A DNA stretch of 64,000 nt from Phenylobacterium sp. (GTDB lineage Bacteria > Pseudomonadota > Alphaproteobacteria > Caulobacterales > Caulobacteraceae): NCBI RefSeq assembly GCF_030651185.1, contig NZ_JAUSCJ010000036.1:62001-126000 (forward strand), written 5' to 3'. This document shows, piece by piece, positions 9,615-19,432 of the stretch. The notes under the pieces were generated by a model. The model saw nothing but the letters and a program-made list of their open reading frames with translations. It searched no databases and was not told the origin of the DNA. Numbering within the stretch: the stretch's first letter is position 1; each line of letters opens with the position of its first letter. Position numbers and translations under genes: made by a program.

Positions 9615-10784
9615 TCAGGCGGGGCGGGGCTCCGCAAGGATCTTGAGGATCGCCTCTGCCGCCGCGTCCGAAGGATCGGGGCCGCCACGGCCCATCTTTT
9701 CCAGGGCCCCGTACTGGGCGGCGACCTGGCGACCGGCGATGTCGGCGTTCTCCAAGCGCAGGGCCGCCTCGCGGGCAAGGTTCTCCGGCGTGCAGTCGTC
9801 CTGGATCAGCTCCGGGGCCACCAGGGTCCCGGCGGCGATGTTGAAGAGGGTGATGGGCCGCTTCACCAGCCGGTTGACCAGAGCGTAGGTGAGCTTGTCG
9901 ATCCGATAGCCGATGACCATGGGGCACCCGGCGAGGGCCAGTTCGATGGTGACGGTGCCGGAACAGGCGAGTGCGGCGGTGGCGGCCTTCATGGCGTCGA
10001 GTTTGGCCTGCTCGCCCTCCACGACGTGTGCCCGGCGGGGCCAGCCCGCGACTTGCGCCTTAACCGCGGCGGCCACGGTCGGCGCGGCCGGAATCACGAT
10101 TTCCAGGTCCGGATGGGTGGCCTTCAGCCGCATCGCGGCCTCGCCGAAGGACGGCAGGACCCGGGCGATCTCGCTGGGTCGGCTGCCCGGCAGGACCAGC
10201 AGGATCGGCGCTTGCGGCGAGATGCCGAGGTTGTTGCGGAGGCGGGCGGGGTCGGCCTTGGAGAAGTCCACCTTCAGGGCGGCGTTGCCGACGAAGGTGG
10301 TGGGCAGGCCTTCGGCCTCGAAATAGGGCGCGTCGAAGGCGTGGATCGACAGCAGGTGGTCCACGGCGCCGGCCAGGACCTTGGCGCGCCCCTTGCGCCA
10401 GGCCCAGACCTGGGGCGCCACGTACTTCACCAGCGGAATGGACGGCTCGATCTTTCGCAGGCGATGAGCGACCCGCAGGTTGAAGGCCCAGGAATCGATC
10501 AACACCACCACGTCCGGCTTTTCACGGGCGGCCACGGCGACCGTCTCATTCACCAGCTTCATGGCGCGGGGATAGACGGCCAAGGCGTCCACCACGCCGA
10601 GGATGGAGAGCTGGGCGATGTCGAACAGGCTCTCGACACCCTGGGCGGCCATCTGGGCCCCGCCTGTGCCGATGAAGCGCACCTGGTCACCCAGACGGGC
10701 GCGCAGGGACTTGGCGAGCCCCGCGCCCCGGTCATCGCCGGAGGCCTCGGTGGCCACCAGCATCACACAGAGCGGCTTGCTCAC
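9615..10784 (-). CDS. lpxB: lipid-A-disaccharide synthase
   Basis: Glycosyltransferase (GT19) joining UDP-diacylglucosamine and lipid X to make lipid A disaccharide at the inner membrane; 389 residues, normal for the family. Features include the N-terminal VMLVATEASGDDRGAGLAKSL, the central APQVWAWRKGRAKVL block, VLPGSRPSEI, and the C-terminal donor-site region VIGYRIDKLTYALVNRLVK. It starts with GTG in a 4-bp GTGA overlap with the lpxI stop. It is the last gene of the long minus-strand lipid A and outer-membrane cluster, with the gltA terminator just beyond it. Confidence 0.95.
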   Translation of the reverse strand: MSKPLCVMLVATEASGDDRGAGLAKSLRARLGDQVRFIGTGGAQMAAQGVESLFDIAQLSILGVVDALAVYPRAMKLVNETVAVAAREKPDVVVLIDSWAFNLRVAHRLRKIEPSIPLVKYVAPQVWAWRKGRAKVLAGAVDHLLSIHAFDAPYFEAEGLPTTFVGNAALKVDFSKADPARLRNNLGISPQAPILLVLPGSRPSEIARVLPSFGEAAMRLKATHPDLEIVIPAAPTVAAAVKAQVAGWPRRAHVVEGEQAKLDAMKAATAALACSGTVTIELALAGCPMVIGYRIDKLTYALVNRLVKRPITLFNIAAGTLVAPELIQDDCTPENLAREAALRLENADIAGRQVAAQYGALEKMGRGGPDPSDAAAEAILKILAEPRPA

Positions 10785-11614
10785 GGCTCCACCCCGACGA
10801 TGAACAGACCCAGCTCGTCCGCCAGCTCGATCACCGCCTCGCGGTCGAGCACCAGGAGGTGGCCCGCCTCTCCGACAATGCCGGCCAGACCCGCCGCCGC
10901 GGCCCGCTGGACGGTGGCCAGGCCGATGGTGGGCAGGTCGACCCGGGTTTCCTGGATCGGCTTGGGCGCCTTGGCCAGGACGCCGCGATAGGCGCCGGGG
11001 GTTCCGCGAATGGCGGTGGGAATTTCATGAGCCACCCGGCGCAGCATGGCGTCGGTGCCCTCCTGGGCCTCCACGGCCAGGACCAGGCCGTCGCAGACCA
11101 CAGCCCCCTGCCCCACGTCCAGGCGGCCGATCTCGCGGGCCACCAGCAGGGCGCGGTCGATATCGCCCTGGTGCTCCGGGCCGGGTGCGACGGCGCCCAG
11201 GGGACCCTTGGCCAGGGTCAGGTCGCTCTTGGCCTCGTGGGCGCCTTCGATGGCGAAGCCCTCCTTGGCGAACTCGTTCAGCACCACCCGCAGCAGGGCG
11301 TCGTCGCCGTGCCGGGCCGCGGCGATCACGGCGGGAAGCAGGGCGAGGCCGCGCAGATCAGGCTTCAGGGTCTTGAAGTCCGGCCGGCTGACATTGCCCA
11401 CTAGGCAGACGGCCTGGCAACCGGCGCGCTTCAGCGCCTTGATGGTCTTGCCGATCTCGGCCAGGCCGACATCCGTCCCCGGAAACCGGTTGAGCTCCGG
11501 GCCGGCGAAGCCCTTCAGCCGGGCGATGAACACCTCGCGGCCCGCCTGCTCGCAGTGCTCGGCGATCTCCAGGGGCAGCGTCCCGCCGCCGGCGATCAGA
11601 CCCAGCTTGCGCAT
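10781..11614 (-). CDS. lpxI: UDP-2,3-diacylglucosamine diphosphatase LpxI
   Basis: Hydrolyses UDP-2,3-diacylglucosamine to lipid X plus UMP; this is the LpxI type (former DUF1009), used in alphaproteobacteria instead of LpxH. The protein is 277 residues from MRKLGLIAGGGTLPLEIAEH; the frame is open further upstream but that part runs antisense to nothing useful and overlaps lpxA, so the internal ATG is preferred. The N-terminal glycine-rich GLIAGGGTLP and the C-terminal block around PKPIQETRVDLPTIGLATVQ followed by AGLAGIVGEAGHLLVLDRE are characteristic. It sits between lpxA and lpxB, exactly its pathway position, and overlaps lpxB by 4 bp. Confidence 0.95.
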   Translation of the reverse strand: MRKLGLIAGGGTLPLEIAEHCEQAGREVFIARLKGFAGPELNRFPGTDVGLAEIGKTIKALKRAGCQAVCLVGNVSRPDFKTLKPDLRGLALLPAVIAAARHGDDALLRVVLNEFAKEGFAIEGAHEAKSDLTLAKGPLGAVAPGPEHQGDIDRALLVAREIGRLDVGQGAVVCDGLVLAVEAQEGTDAMLRRVAHEIPTAIRGTPGAYRGVLAKAPKPIQETRVDLPTIGLATVQRAAAAGLAGIVGEAGHLLVLDREAVIELADELGLFIVGVEP

Positions 11615-11621
11615 AGGCGGC

Positions 11622-12419
11622 TCAGACCTCGCGTTCGGGCAGGCAGAGAGGGCGGCTGCCGTCGGCGCGGATGAAGTCGATGATCTCACGGACCTCGTCG
11701 GAGCTCTCATAGGTCTCGATGGTGTCGTCGAGGCGCTCCTGGAAGGTGCCCTCGTCGGCGAACAGCATGCGGTAGGCCGCGCGCATGGTGTTGATGGTCT
11801 CGCGGCTGAAGCCGCGGCGCTTCAGGCCCACCAGGTTGAGGCCCTCGAGGTGGGCGTGGTTGCCCCAGACCGAGCCGTAGGGGATGACGTCCTTCACCAC
11901 GGCCGCCAGGCCGCCGATCATCGCGTGACGCCCGACCCGGGTGAACTGGTGTACCGCGGCCAGTCCGCCGACGATGACGAAGTCGCCGATCTGGCAGTGG
12001 CCGCCCAGGGTGGCTTGCTTGGTCAGGATGACGTGGTCGCCGACCCTGCAGTCGTGACCGACGTGGCTCTCGATCATGTAGAACCCGTCCGAGCCCACGC
12101 TGGTGAGGCCGCCGCCGTTGACGGTGCCGATGTTCATCGTGGCGTGTTCGCGGATGGTGTTGCGGTCGCCGATCACCAGCCGGGTGGGTTCCCCCTTGTA
12201 GGCGGTGTGCTGCGGCGGGCCGCCCAGCATGGCGAAGGGATAGACCAGGTTCTCCTCGCCCAGCTCGGTGTGACCGTCGACGACGATGTGGGAGACGAGC
12301 CGGGTTCCCGCCCCCAGCCGGACATTGGGGCCGACCGTGCAGAACGGACCGATGACCACGCCGTCACCCAGGACCGCGCCGTCGGCGACGATGGAGTTTG
12401 GATGAATCTGGACGCTCAT
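11622..12419 (-). CDS. lpxA: UDP-N-acetylglucosamine O-acyltransferase
   Basis: First enzyme of lipid A synthesis: transfers a 3-hydroxyacyl chain from acyl carrier protein to UDP-GlcNAc. The protein is 265 residues from [20 protein letters not shown]. It is a left-handed parallel beta-helix; hexapeptide repeats such as [16 protein letters not shown] and [15 protein letters not shown] fill the first two thirds, followed by a C-terminal helical domain with [20 protein letters not shown]. Conserved His residues are visible in [11 protein letters not shown] and [10 protein letters not shown]. The start codon overlaps the fabZ stop by 4 bp, and lpxI follows after 7 bases. Confidence 0.96.
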   Translation of the reverse strand: MSVQIHPNSIVADGAVLGDGVVIGPFCTVGPNVRLGAGTRLVSHIVVDGHTELGEENLVYPFAMLGGPPQHTAYKGEPTRLVIGDRNTIREHATMNIGTVNGGGLTSVGSDGFYMIESHVGHDCRVGDHVILTKQATLGGHCQIGDFVIVGGLAAVHQFTRVGRHAMIGGLAAVVKDVIPYGSVWGNHAHLEGLNLVGLKRRGFSRETINTMRAAYRMLFADEGTFQERLDDTIETYESSDEVREIIDFIRADGSRPLCLPEREV

Positions 12420-12889
12420 TGGGTGGCCACGACCATGGCGGCGAACTCGCATTCAGCCGCCACCTTGTCGCCCACCATGGCCTGGCCCTGGAACTTGAAG
12501 AGGTCGCCGCGAGCCCGGATCACCTTGACGTTGAGGTGCAGCACGTCACCCGGCCGCACCGGCTGGCGGAAACGACCGTTGTCCACCGAGACGAAGAAGA
12601 TGGTCTTGCCGGCCACGTCCACGTCCAGGGACTTGGACATCAGCACCGCGCCGGTCTGGGCCAGCGCCTCGATGATCAGCACGCCGGGCATGACCGGATA
12701 GTCGGGGAAGTGGCCCTGGAAGAACGGCTCGTTGATCGTCACGCACTTGATGCCGACGATGGATTCGCTGGGCTTGTAGTCCTCGCAGCGGTCAATCAGC
12801 AGGAAGGGATAGCGATGCGGAATCCGCTTCACGATCTCGGTGATGTCGATCTCGGTGGGCGACTCGTTGACGGGGGCCTTGCGGCTCAT
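12416..12889 (-). CDS. fabZ: 3-hydroxyacyl-ACP dehydratase FabZ
   Basis: Hot-dog-fold dehydratase of fatty acid elongation, 157 residues. The catalytic pair is His60 in [12 protein letters not shown] and Glu74 in [12 protein letters not shown]; the N-terminal block [16 protein letters not shown] is diagnostic. It competes with LpxA and LpxD for hydroxyacyl-ACP, and its placement between lpxD and lpxA with 4-bp overlaps on both sides suggests matched expression of the two pathways. Confidence 0.97.
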   Translation of the reverse strand: MSRKAPVNESPTEIDITEIVKRIPHRYPFLLIDRCEDYKPSESIVGIKCVTINEPFFQGHFPDYPVMPGVLIIEALAQTGAVLMSKSLDVDVAGKTIFFVSVDNGRFRQPVRPGDVLHLNVKVIRARGDLFKFQGQAMVGDKVAAECEFAAMVVATQ

Positions 12890-13908
12890 TGATCAGGTTC
12901 CTCCCGGCGGCGAACGGCCGCCGATTTGCTGAGCCAGGCGACTTCGCGCAGCCATTGTCGCATGGGCATGGCCGGATAGCCCCCCATGACCGCCCTTGGC
13001 GGCACATCCCGGAGAACCCCGGCGGCGGCGCCAATCTGGGCGCCCTCGCCGATGATCACATGGTCGGACACTCCGGCCCGGCCGCCGAAGGCCGCCCCAT
13101 CGCCGATGGTCACGCTGCCGGAAATGCCCGTGTGGGCGGCCATCACGCAGTTGCGGCCCACGCGCACGTTGTGGGCGATCTGCACCAGGTTGTCGATCTT
13201 GGTGTTCTCCCCCAGGACCGTGTCATCATAGGCCCCGCGGTCGATGCAGGTGTTGGCCCCGACCGTGACCCCGTCCTGCAGGATCACGCGACCCAGCTGC
13301 GGGATGTCGATGACGCCCCTGGGACCGGCCGTGGCGCCGAACCCGGCCTCGCCGATGACCGCGCCGGCCAGGATCTTCACCCGGTCGCCCAGCAACGCGC
13401 AGTGGAGGCTGACATTGGAGCCGATGACGCAGTCGCGGCCGATGGTGACGCCGGGGCCGATGACGGTGTTGGCGCCGATGATGGTCCCCCGGCCGATCTG
13501 GGCCCCCTGGCCGATGGCGGCGCCGGGGCCGATCACGGCGCCATCTTCCACCGCCGCTTCCCGCGACACCGCGGGACCAGCATGCCGGCGCGGTCGGTGC
13601 AGGCGCTCGCCGGACATGGCGTAGGCGGCGGTCGGCTGCCGGGTCACCAGCGCGATACACCCCTGGGGCACCAGGCCCACGTCCCGCTCGGTGACGAAGC
13701 ACGCCGCGGCGCGGGTCTCCGCCAACTCGGCGGCCAGCTTGCGGTCGGAGAAATAGGTGATGCTGTCGGCGGTGGCCCGCGCCAGGATGGCGACGCGGGC
13801 GACCTGAACCGATCCGGCCCCGGGCGCCGATAGTTCGGCCCCGGTCAGCGCGGCGAGCTCCGTCAGGGAGACGGGGCCCAGATCTTCGAAAAAGCGCGGG
13901 TCAGGCAT
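12886..13908 (-). CDS. lpxD: UDP-3-O-acylglucosamine N-acyltransferase
   Basis: Adds the N-linked 3-hydroxyacyl chain in lipid A synthesis (third step). The protein is 340 residues from the ATG at 13908. An N-terminal domain with TADSITYFSDRKLAAEL precedes a long hexapeptide-repeat helix (for example IGQGAQIGRGTIIGANTVIG). The catalytic-region motif AHNVRVGRNCVMAAHTGISG follows, and a C-terminal helix ends the protein. It overlaps fabZ by 4 bp. The gene for the intervening deacetylase, lpxC, is not in the window. Confidence 0.96.
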   Translation of the reverse strand: MPDPRFFEDLGPVSLTELAALTGAELSAPGAGSVQVARVAILARATADSITYFSDRKLAAELAETRAAACFVTERDVGLVPQGCIALVTRQPTAAYAMSGERLHRPRRHAGPAVSREAAVEDGAVIGPGAAIGQGAQIGRGTIIGANTVIGPGVTIGRDCVIGSNVSLHCALLGDRVKILAGAVIGEAGFGATAGPRGVIDIPQLGRVILQDGVTVGANTCIDRGAYDDTVLGENTKIDNLVQIAHNVRVGRNCVMAAHTGISGSVTIGDGAAFGGRAGVSDHVIIGEGAQIGAAAGVLRDVPPRAVMGGYPAMPMRQWLREVAWLSKSAAVRRREEPDQ

Positions 13909-13948
13909 CAAGCACTCTCAGCTCGACCCGCGCATAACCCGAGTCGTT

Positions 13949-14578
13949 CTACTTGCGGACGGCGGCGCCAGCTTGGGGCGCGGCGGCCGGTTGGTCCAGG
14001 CGTTCGCGGTCGAAAGCGAACTGGGTGATCTTGGCGTTAAGGGCCGTGGTCATGGACGGGCTGATATCCATGACGGGATTGGCGATGACCAGGGCGTCGC
14101 GTTGCAGCAGCAGGCTGCACTGACGCTGCTGGTAGACCTGACGGATGATCGGGTCCAGTTCCTGGCCGACGCGGCCGAGGGCCTTCTGCTGGGTCGCCTG
14201 CACCTCGCGCTCCCGGAGCTGGGACTTGCGCTGATAGGCGCTGGCGCGGACCTGCAGAGCCGAGGCGCGTTGTTCGAAGGTCCCTTGATCCAAGGTCGCC
14301 TTCTGACCGTCCAGGGCCTTGGCGTCGTTCTGGAGGGCGGTTTCCTCGGCCTTCAGTTCGGCGCCGACCTGGGTGACGATCTGCTGCAGGCGGGTCTGGA
14401 CGTACTTGCCGACGGTCGAGCCGCTGATGACGCCTTCGATCGACATGACGCAGACGCCTGGGATGGCCGGTCCGTGAGTGATGGCCGGAGCCGCCGCGGC
14501 CTGGGCGAAGGCCTGCGAACTCGCGGTGAGCGACAGCGCGGCGACACAGGTCGCCGCGGCAAGATTTTTGAACGTCAT
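13949..14578 (-). CDS. OmpH/Skp-family periplasmic chaperone
   Basis: Periplasmic protein of 209 residues with a Sec signal peptide (MTFKNLAAATCVAALSLTAS, cleavage after the AFA at about residue 25). The mature part contains a long charged, helix-forming region (QKATLDQGTFEQRASALQVR and onwards) typical of the Skp/OmpH tentacles that hold unfolded outer-membrane proteins. A C-terminal low-complexity tail is rich in Ala, Gln and Pro. It lies 5 bases after bamA and upstream of lpxD, the usual position of skp. Family assignment is from architecture and context; sequence similarity in this family is low. It may be called ompH. Confidence 0.85.
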   Translation of the reverse strand: MTFKNLAAATCVAALSLTASSQAFAQAAAAPAITHGPAIPGVCVMSIEGVISGSTVGKYVQTRLQQIVTQVGAELKAEETALQNDAKALDGQKATLDQGTFEQRASALQVRASAYQRKSQLREREVQATQQKALGRVGQELDPIIRQVYQQRQCSLLLQRDALVIANPVMDISPSMTTALNAKITQFAFDRERLDQPAAAPQAGAAVRK

Positions 14579-14583
14579 GAGGG

Positions 14584-16983
14584 TCAGAACTTCGTTGAAG
14601 TGGAGAAACGGAAGGTTTCGGTCTTGTCGTAGTCTTCTTTGGCCAAAACTTGGCTGAAGTCGAAACGGATGGGACCCATGGGCGACTTCCAGAACACCGA
14701 CAGGCCGGCTGTGGCGCGCAGCGACAGATCGTCGAAGATCAGCGGATCGCGCGTCCCGGCAGGATAGGGCAGACCCGTGACAGGATTGATCGAGCCCGGC
14801 TGGTATTCCTTGTCCACGTCGTCCAGCAGGCCAACGGTGCCGAAGTCGGTGAACAGCGCGGCCTTGATGCCGTACTGCTCGGGCACGAAGGTCGGAATGG
14901 TCAGCTCCACCGAACCAATGGCGTAGGCCCGGCCGCCGAGCGCGTCGCTGCGAGCGAAGTTGGTGTCGCGCGGCCCCAGACCCGCGGTCTCGAAGCCCCG
15001 GAAGCTGTTGCCGCCCTTGTAGGAGCGGTCGTTGATCCGGATCGTGTCCCCGCTCCAGCCGGCGATGTAGCCCGCCTGGCCGGTGACGCTGAGGATGAAG
15101 TTCTTGTTGAAGCCGTGATACCAGCCGCCGGCGAGGTCGGTCTTGATGTAGTTCACGTCGCCGCCGACCCCCGCCAGATCCTGGCTGATGTCCGCATAGA
15201 AGCCGCGGGTCGGATTGACCGGGTTGTTCCGCCGATCCAGGCGCAGGCCGTAGCCCACGAGCGAGGTCAGGAACGCCCCGCGCTGGGCGCAGAGCGACAG
15301 GGACACGACCGGCAAGGTCGGATCGCAGTAGCTGTCGTCGATCTCCACCTCGTCCTGCCGCAGCACATAGCGGGTGCTCATCGAAGAGTTGAGCGTCAGC
15401 GGGAAGCCGGCGCGTAGGTTCATGCCCAGGGTGCTGGTCTGATAGGCCGAGTAGTCGGTCAGATCGTAGCGGTAGGAATAGATGTCCACCCCGGCCCGCA
15501 GATTGCGACCCAGGAAGCGCGGCTCGGTGAAGGAGAAGTCCACCTGCTGGCGAAGCGAGCCCACGGAAATCCGGGCGCGGACGTCCTGGCCGCGGCCGCG
15601 GAAGTTGCGTTGCGTGATGCCGAGGTCGAGCACCAGCTGATCGACGGACGAGTAGCCTGCGCTGAACGAGAGCTCGCCGGTGGGTTGTTCCTCGACCTTG
15701 ACCTGCAGGGTGGTCCGGTCCGGGGCGGAGCCCGCGATTTCGGCGATGTCGACGTTCTTGAAGAAGCCAAGGGCGCGGATGTTGTTCTTCGAACGGTCCA
15801 CCAGGGCGCGGTTGTAAGCGTCGCCCTCCACCAGGTTCAGCTCACGGCGGATGACGTAGTCGAGGGTCTGGCTGTTGCCGATGATGTCGATGCGCTCGAC
15901 ATAGACGCGCGGGCCTTCGCGGACCTGGAAGACCACGTCGACGGTCTTGGTTTCCTTGTTGGCCACGTAGCGGGGCCGCACGTCCACCGAGGCGAAGCCC
16001 GCGGCGCCCGCGGCGAAGGTCAGCGAGTCGTTGGCGCTCTCGATCTTCTCGTCTTCGTAGAGCTCGCCCGAGCGGATCGGCACCAGTTGCAGCAGCAGGT
16101 TCTTGTCCAGCTTCTGCAGCTCGGTCTCCACGGAGATCTTACCGAACTTGTATTCGGGACCCTCGTCCAGCGTATAGGTGATGACGAAGCCGTTTTTGTC
16201 CGTGGACAGTTCGGCCACCGCCGAGATCACCCGGAAGTCGTAGAAGCCACGATTGCGGTAGTGCTTGCGCAGCTGCTCCTTGTCGTACTCAAGGCGGTCA
16301 GGGTCGTAGTTGGCGTTGGACGAGAAGAATTTGTACCAGCTGGTCTGCTCGGTCACGACGACATCGCGCAGGTCGTTGTCGGAGAATTCCTCGTTGCCCA
16401 GGAAGTTGACCCGCAGCACGCCGCTCTTGGGGCCCTCGTCGATCTCGAAGATCAGGTCGACGCGCTTCTGGGGCAGTTCGACGATCTTCGGCGTCACGGT
16501 GGCGGAGATCCGGCCGGACCGGCGATAGAGTTCCACGATGCGCTGGACGTCAGCCTGGACCTTGGCGCGGGTGAAGATGCCGCGCGGACGCACGGTGACC
16601 TCATCGCGCAGCTTGTCTTCCTTCAGGCCGGAATTGCCCTCGAAGACCACCTTGTTGACGATCGGATTCTCCACGACCGTGATGGTCAGGTCGCCGTTCA
16701 GCAGGTTGATCTTCACGTCCGAGAACAGATCGGTGCGGAACAGCGCCTTCAGCGCCAGGTCGAGCTTGGCCGGATCGGCGGTCTCCCCGGCCTGAATGGG
16801 CAGGTAGGAGAGCACGGTCGACTGCTCGATCCGCTCATTGCCCTCGACAATGATGCGCTGCACGACGCCGGATTGCTCGGCGGCCTGGGCGAAGGCGAGA
16901 CTCGGCAGGGTAAGCGCGGTCGAGCCCAGAAGCAGGGCGAGACCGGAGGCGAGCGCGGCGCTGTGGGCGCGGGTTCTTTGCAT
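14584..16983 (-). CDS. bamA: outer membrane protein assembly factor BamA
   Basis: Central component of the beta-barrel assembly machine in the outer membrane, 799 residues. I chose the ATG giving MQRTRAHSAALASGLALLL, which leads straight into a signal peptide ending ...SLAFA. Five POTRA domains follow (first VVQRIIVEGNERIEQSTVL, later VYVERIDIIGNSQTLDYVI), then a 16-strand barrel from about residue 430, with GNSFRGFETAGLGPRD as the lid-lock/RGF-type loop. The C-terminus ends ETFRFSTSTKF with the terminal aromatic residue needed for BAM recognition. It sits between rseP and the Skp-like gene, the common order in proteobacteria. Confidence 0.97.
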   Translation of the reverse strand: MQRTRAHSAALASGLALLLGSTALTLPSLAFAQAAEQSGVVQRIIVEGNERIEQSTVLSYLPIQAGETADPAKLDLALKALFRTDLFSDVKINLLNGDLTITVVENPIVNKVVFEGNSGLKEDKLRDEVTVRPRGIFTRAKVQADVQRIVELYRRSGRISATVTPKIVELPQKRVDLIFEIDEGPKSGVLRVNFLGNEEFSDNDLRDVVVTEQTSWYKFFSSNANYDPDRLEYDKEQLRKHYRNRGFYDFRVISAVAELSTDKNGFVITYTLDEGPEYKFGKISVETELQKLDKNLLLQLVPIRSGELYEDEKIESANDSLTFAAGAAGFASVDVRPRYVANKETKTVDVVFQVREGPRVYVERIDIIGNSQTLDYVIRRELNLVEGDAYNRALVDRSKNNIRALGFFKNVDIAEIAGSAPDRTTLQVKVEEQPTGELSFSAGYSSVDQLVLDLGITQRNFRGRGQDVRARISVGSLRQQVDFSFTEPRFLGRNLRAGVDIYSYRYDLTDYSAYQTSTLGMNLRAGFPLTLNSSMSTRYVLRQDEVEIDDSYCDPTLPVVSLSLCAQRGAFLTSLVGYGLRLDRRNNPVNPTRGFYADISQDLAGVGGDVNYIKTDLAGGWYHGFNKNFILSVTGQAGYIAGWSGDTIRINDRSYKGGNSFRGFETAGLGPRDTNFARSDALGGRAYAIGSVELTIPTFVPEQYGIKAALFTDFGTVGLLDDVDKEYQPGSINPVTGLPYPAGTRDPLIFDDLSLRATAGLSVFWKSPMGPIRFDFSQVLAKEDYDKTETFRFSTSTKF

Positions 16984-17012
16984 CGTTTCTGCCGTCAACG
17001 GAAATGGGGAGG

Positions 17013-18218
17013 TCAGGAAAGCAGACCGCCGAGGATTTTGAACACACGCAGTTGCTGCAGATCGTTCCAGGTCGCGAACAACATCAATCCCAGCAACAGC
17101 GCAAGGCCCACACGATAGCCGGCGGCCTGAACCTTGGCCGCGAGAGGCCTACGGGCCACAGCTTCGTAGGCGTAGAACAGCAGGTGGCCCCCGTCCAGCA
17201 CGGGCACCGGCAGCAGGTTCATGAACCCAATACCCACCGAGAGCACCGCGGCGAGACCCAGGAGGGCGACGCCGGAGCCGAGAATCTGTGAGCCGAGGTC
17301 CGGCGCGCCAACCGCCCCGGCCTGGGCGACCTGGCCCGAGACGCGGGCGATTCCCAACGGGCCGCTCAACTGATCAGCCGAGACCTGGCCGGTCACCATC
17401 CGGCCTAGGTAGTAGACCGTGGTGCTGAGCACGCGCCAGGTGCGCTCGACACCTTTGCCGACCGCCTCGATGGGGTTGTAGCGTACGTGGACATAGTCCT
17501 CCCGGGTCTGTGCCGGGACGATGCCCAGGGTGCCCTGCATCCGCTCGCCACCGAGACCATCGGAGCGCATCTGCAGCTTGGAGGTCGCGATCAGCGAAAG
17601 CTCCTGCGTCCCGCGCCGCACGACGAACTCCGTCGGCAGGTTCACCCGAAGCTGGGCCACCTCGGCGAGGTCCATGAAGCTCTTGACCGGGCGCCCATTC
17701 GCCTCGGAGATCAGGTCGCCGGGCCGGAAGCCGGCCGCCGCCGCGGGACTGCCGGGGGCGACCGAGGCCACCTTGGCCGGCAGCAGGTTTTCCCCCAGGG
17801 CGAAGATCAGGACGGCGAAGATGACGATGGCGAGAACGAAATTGGCCATCGGGCCCGCCGCGGCGATCACCGCGCGCTGCCAGATCGGCTTGAAGTGGAA
17901 ATAGCGGGAGAGCGCCCCCTGCCCTTCGCGGGCCACGATGGCCTGGCGCATGGTCTCCAGATCGTCCTGGTCGGGGACGCTGGCGGCGTTGTCGTCGCCG
18001 GAGAAGGCCACATAGCCGCCCACCGGCGCCCAGCCGATCCGCCACTGCACGCCGGACTTGTCGGTCCAGGAGGCGATCGCCTTGCCAAATCCGATGGAGA
18101 ACCGGTCGATCGCCACGCCGAAGCTCTTGGCGGCCCAGAAGTGCCCCAGCTCATGGATGGTGACCACCAGGGTCAGCACCAGGACGAAGGCGACAGCGGT
18201 CTGAAGAAACGAAAGCAT
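17013..18218 (-). CDS. rseP: site-2 intramembrane metalloprotease RseP (MmpA in Caulobacter)
   Basis: Inner-membrane zinc protease cleaving transmembrane substrates such as anti-sigma factors; the Caulobacter homologue MmpA degrades PodJ. It has 401 residues. The zinc motif HELGH is at residues 22-26 in the first membrane helix, the second metal-ligand motif LLPVPVLDGGHLLFY is near the C-terminus, and a single PDZ domain (VASVAPGSPAAAAGFRPGDL) lies between. E. coli RseP has two PDZ domains over about 450 residues, so this is the shorter form. It is placed between dxr and bamA, 14 bases after dxr. Confidence 0.94.
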   Translation of the reverse strand: MLSFLQTAVAFVLVLTLVVTIHELGHFWAAKSFGVAIDRFSIGFGKAIASWTDKSGVQWRIGWAPVGGYVAFSGDDNAASVPDQDDLETMRQAIVAREGQGALSRYFHFKPIWQRAVIAAAGPMANFVLAIVIFAVLIFALGENLLPAKVASVAPGSPAAAAGFRPGDLISEANGRPVKSFMDLAEVAQLRVNLPTEFVVRRGTQELSLIATSKLQMRSDGLGGERMQGTLGIVPAQTREDYVHVRYNPIEAVGKGVERTWRVLSTTVYYLGRMVTGQVSADQLSGPLGIARVSGQVAQAGAVGAPDLGSQILGSGVALLGLAAVLSVGIGFMNLLPVPVLDGGHLLFYAYEAVARRPLAAKVQAAGYRVGLALLLGLMLFATWNDLQQLRVFKILGGLLS

Positions 18219-18232
18219 TGCGAGGCTACTCC

Positions 18233-19432
18233 TTACGACGCCGGACTAAGCCCGGCGACGACATCGCACGCAACGCGACGCGCCATCGCATCTGTCGCCT
18301 TTGCACCCTCAAGGACATCGCTGTTGGGTTCCCCCGCGAGGCCCTTGGCCTCAACACGTTCAAGTGTTTCGGCTACGATTGCGGCAATATCGAGAAAGCC
18401 TATGCGGCGGTCAAGAAAAGCGGCCACCGCGACCTCATTGGCGGCGTTCATCACCGCCGGGGCCGCACCGCCGGCCGCCAGGGCGTCCTTGGCGATCTGA
18501 AGCGCGGGGAATCGTTCGTAGTCGGGCGCCTCGAAGGTGAGCTGGCCGACCTGAGCCAGGTCCAGCCTGGGCGCGGGCCAGGGCAGACGGTCGGGCCAGG
18601 CCAAGGCGCAGGCGATGGGCGTGCGCATGTCCGGCGCGCCAAGCTGGGCCAGGGTCGAGCCGTCGACATATTCCACCATCGAATGGACGATGGACTGCGG
18701 GTGGACGATCACATCGACCCGCTCGGGCGGCATGGCGAACAGATAGGCCGCCTCCACCATCTCCAGGCCCTTGTTCATCATGGTGGCCGAGTCGATGGAG
18801 ATCTTGACCCCCATGTCCCACATCGGATGGGCCACGGCCTGCTCGACGCTGGCCAGGCGCATCTGGTCCCGCGTCCAGCCCCGGAACGGTCCCCCCGACG
18901 CGGTGAGCACAAGGCGCGAGACGTGCTGGGCGACCATGGGGTCGAAGACCTGGAAGATCGCCGAGTGCTCGGAATCCACCGGGATCACCACCCCGCCCGC
19001 CAGCTTGGCGATCCGGAGCAGTTGGGGGCCGGAACAGACCAGGCTCTCCTTGTTGGCCAGGGCGACGATGGCGCCGGAGCGCGCGGCGGCCAGGGTCGGG
19101 CCCAGTCCCGCGAAGCCGACGATGGCCGACATCACCCACTGGGCGTCCATGGCCGCGGCCTCGACCACGGCGCCTGCCCCGGCGGCCGTGGCGATGCCGG
19201 TCCCGGCCAACCTGTCGCGCAACTCGGAAAGCTTGGTCTCGTCCTCGATCACCGCCAGCTTCGGCCGCCACTGGCGGGCCTGCTGCGCCAGGCGCTCGAC
19301 ATTGCGGCCCGCGGTCAGGGCGATGATCTCGACCTCGGCGCCCGACTTCTCGATCAGGTCCAGGGTGGAGACGCCCACCGAGCCGGTGCAGCCCAGGACG
19401 CTGAGGCGGCGCGGCAGGCTCAATGGCCCCAT
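18233..19432 (-). CDS. dxr: 1-deoxy-D-xylulose 5-phosphate reductoisomerase
   Basis: Second enzyme of the MEP isoprenoid pathway, converting DXP to MEP with NADPH; 399 residues. Conserved parts are the NADPH fold [28 protein letters not shown], the metal/substrate block [13 protein letters not shown], and ASGGPFRG. Its start overlaps the cdsA stop by 13 bp. Placement with uppS and cdsA links isoprenoid supply to the undecaprenyl carrier and envelope lipids. The symbol ispC is a synonym. Confidence 0.96.
   Translation of the reverse strand: MGPLSLPRRLSVLGCTGSVGVSTLDLIEKSGAEVEIIALTAGRNVERLAQQARQWRPKLAVIEDETKLSELRDRLAGTGIATAAGAGAVVEAAAMDAQWVMSAIVGFAGLGPTLAAARSGAIVALANKESLVCSGPQLLRIAKLAGGVVIPVDSEHSAIFQVFDPMVAQHVSRLVLTASGGPFRGWTRDQMRLASVEQAVAHPMWDMGVKISIDSATMMNKGLEMVEAAYLFAMPPERVDVIVHPQSIVHSMVEYVDGSTLAQLGAPDMRTPIACALAWPDRLPWPAPRLDLAQVGQLTFEAPDYERFPALQIAKDALAAGGAAPAVMNAANEVAVAAFLDRRIGFLDIAAIVAETLERVEAKGLAGEPNSDVLEGAKATDAMARRVACDVVAGLSPAS

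Noticed and set aside
13000..13700. Repetitive-looking Gly/Ile pattern suggesting a DNA repeat or array
   Set aside because: It is the hexapeptide repeat coding region of lpxD; the same applies to lpxA. No CRISPR spacing or identical repeats.
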